Assembly: GCA_002733865.1 (NCBI GenBank)
Contig: NVXM01000003.1
Location: 124,001-188,000, forward strand
DNA: 64,000 nt
Direction: 5' to 3'
From: Sphingopyxis sp.
Lineage (GTDB): Bacteria > Pseudomonadota > Alphaproteobacteria > Sphingomonadales > Sphingomonadaceae
Shown here piece by piece: positions 63,943 through 64,000 of the stretch (positions are counted from its first letter, which is position 1; every line of letters begins with the position of its first letter). The notes below the pieces were generated by a model. That model was not told the DNA's origin, did no database searches, and worked only from the letters and a program-made list of their open reading frames with translations. The position numbers and the translations under genes were made by a program.

Positions 63943-64000
63943 ATGTCAAAGCCGCCAAGCCATGCCGAACTTGATACCCCGGATCTGAAGAATCGGGAAA
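63943..64000 (+). CDS. N-terminal fragment of a gene running out of the window
   Basis: Nineteen full codons are seen from ATG at 63943 (MSKPPSHAELDTPDLKNRE). No Shine-Dalgarno lies before the ATG, and the predicted transcript would start at the ATG itself, so the mRNA may be leaderless. The protein cannot be identified from this length. Confidence 0.45.
   Translation, partial: MSKPPSHAELDTPDLKNRE

Overview
The window looks like a chromosomal core-genome segment of a marine or freshwater alphaproteobacterium of the order Sphingomonadales (Sphingorhabdus/Parasphingorhabdus/Sphingopyxis-like; the order is inferred from gene order and protein style, the genus is a guess). Supporting signs are the rpsB-tsf-pyrH-frr-uppS-cdsA-dxr-rseP-bamA-ompH-fabZ series without lpxD/lpxA beside fabZ, a 2-oxoglutarate:ferredoxin oxidoreductase pair, a type I (Ccm) cytochrome c maturation operon and a DUF481 porin-like protein. 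I saw no insertion sequence, prophage, integrase or CRISPR array. Genes are tightly packed, often with 4-base ATGA/GTGA/TTGA overlaps.

Layout: 1-183 is the tail of a probable transcriptional regulator. 443-11986 (+) is a translation / isoprenoid / envelope block ending in rpmE and a shared terminator. 12021-16260 (-) is a five-gene run: a 2-oxoglutarate-dependent oxygenase, an unusual Nramp-fold transporter, and PxpA, PxpB and PxpC (5-oxoprolinase). 16368-17974 (+) holds only gspJ and gspK of a type II secretion system, then tRNA-His. 18271-22131 holds a leucine-dehydrogenase-like enzyme with a striking tandem palindrome in its promoter, a DUF983 protein, and an Xre regulator plus SulP transporter. 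22309-27123 is ccmCDEFGHI. 27277-33496 holds kup, rpiB-glyA-nrdR-trmJ, a chorismate mutase and rpsD.

33568-40992 holds an S9 peptidase divergent from an M28 lipoprotein peptidase, then agmatine deiminase, an exported methyltransferase-like protein and N-carbamoylputrescine amidase (agmatine to putrescine), and a family 5 uracil-DNA glycosylase. 41033-45314 holds DUF3597 and DUF937 proteins, an SPFH/NfeD pair and a second M28 peptidase. 45365-48846 is guaB, a small exported ORF, an RsmB-type RNA methyltransferase and a TPR protein. 48870-51316 (-) holds a DUF481 protein, RppH and an HSL-type esterase. 51495-54412 is korAB. 54533-60403 holds a membrane hydrolase-like protein, CPD photolyase, SDR, cyclopropane fatty acid synthase and a serine beta-lactamase-like lipoprotein. 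A 160-base nested inverted repeat follows, then SDR and purF (-), hisI and a lipoprotein (+), and the first 19 codons of a gene that looks leaderless.

The most interesting points are: (i) the Nramp-fold protein of the 5-oxoprolinase operon, in which both canonical metal-binding motifs are changed (DPGN to GPGT, MPHN to VPYN), with a 2OG oxygenase in the same run; (ii) rppH, whose conserved N-terminus lies upstream of every ATG/GTG/TTG and seems to begin at ATC; (iii) tandem palindromes 21 bases apart before the leucine dehydrogenase; (iv) a signal-peptide-bearing methyltransferase between aguA and aguB; (v) the nested palindrome at 60417-60576; and (vi) photolyase, SDR and CFA synthase grouped as in a photo-oxidative stress set.
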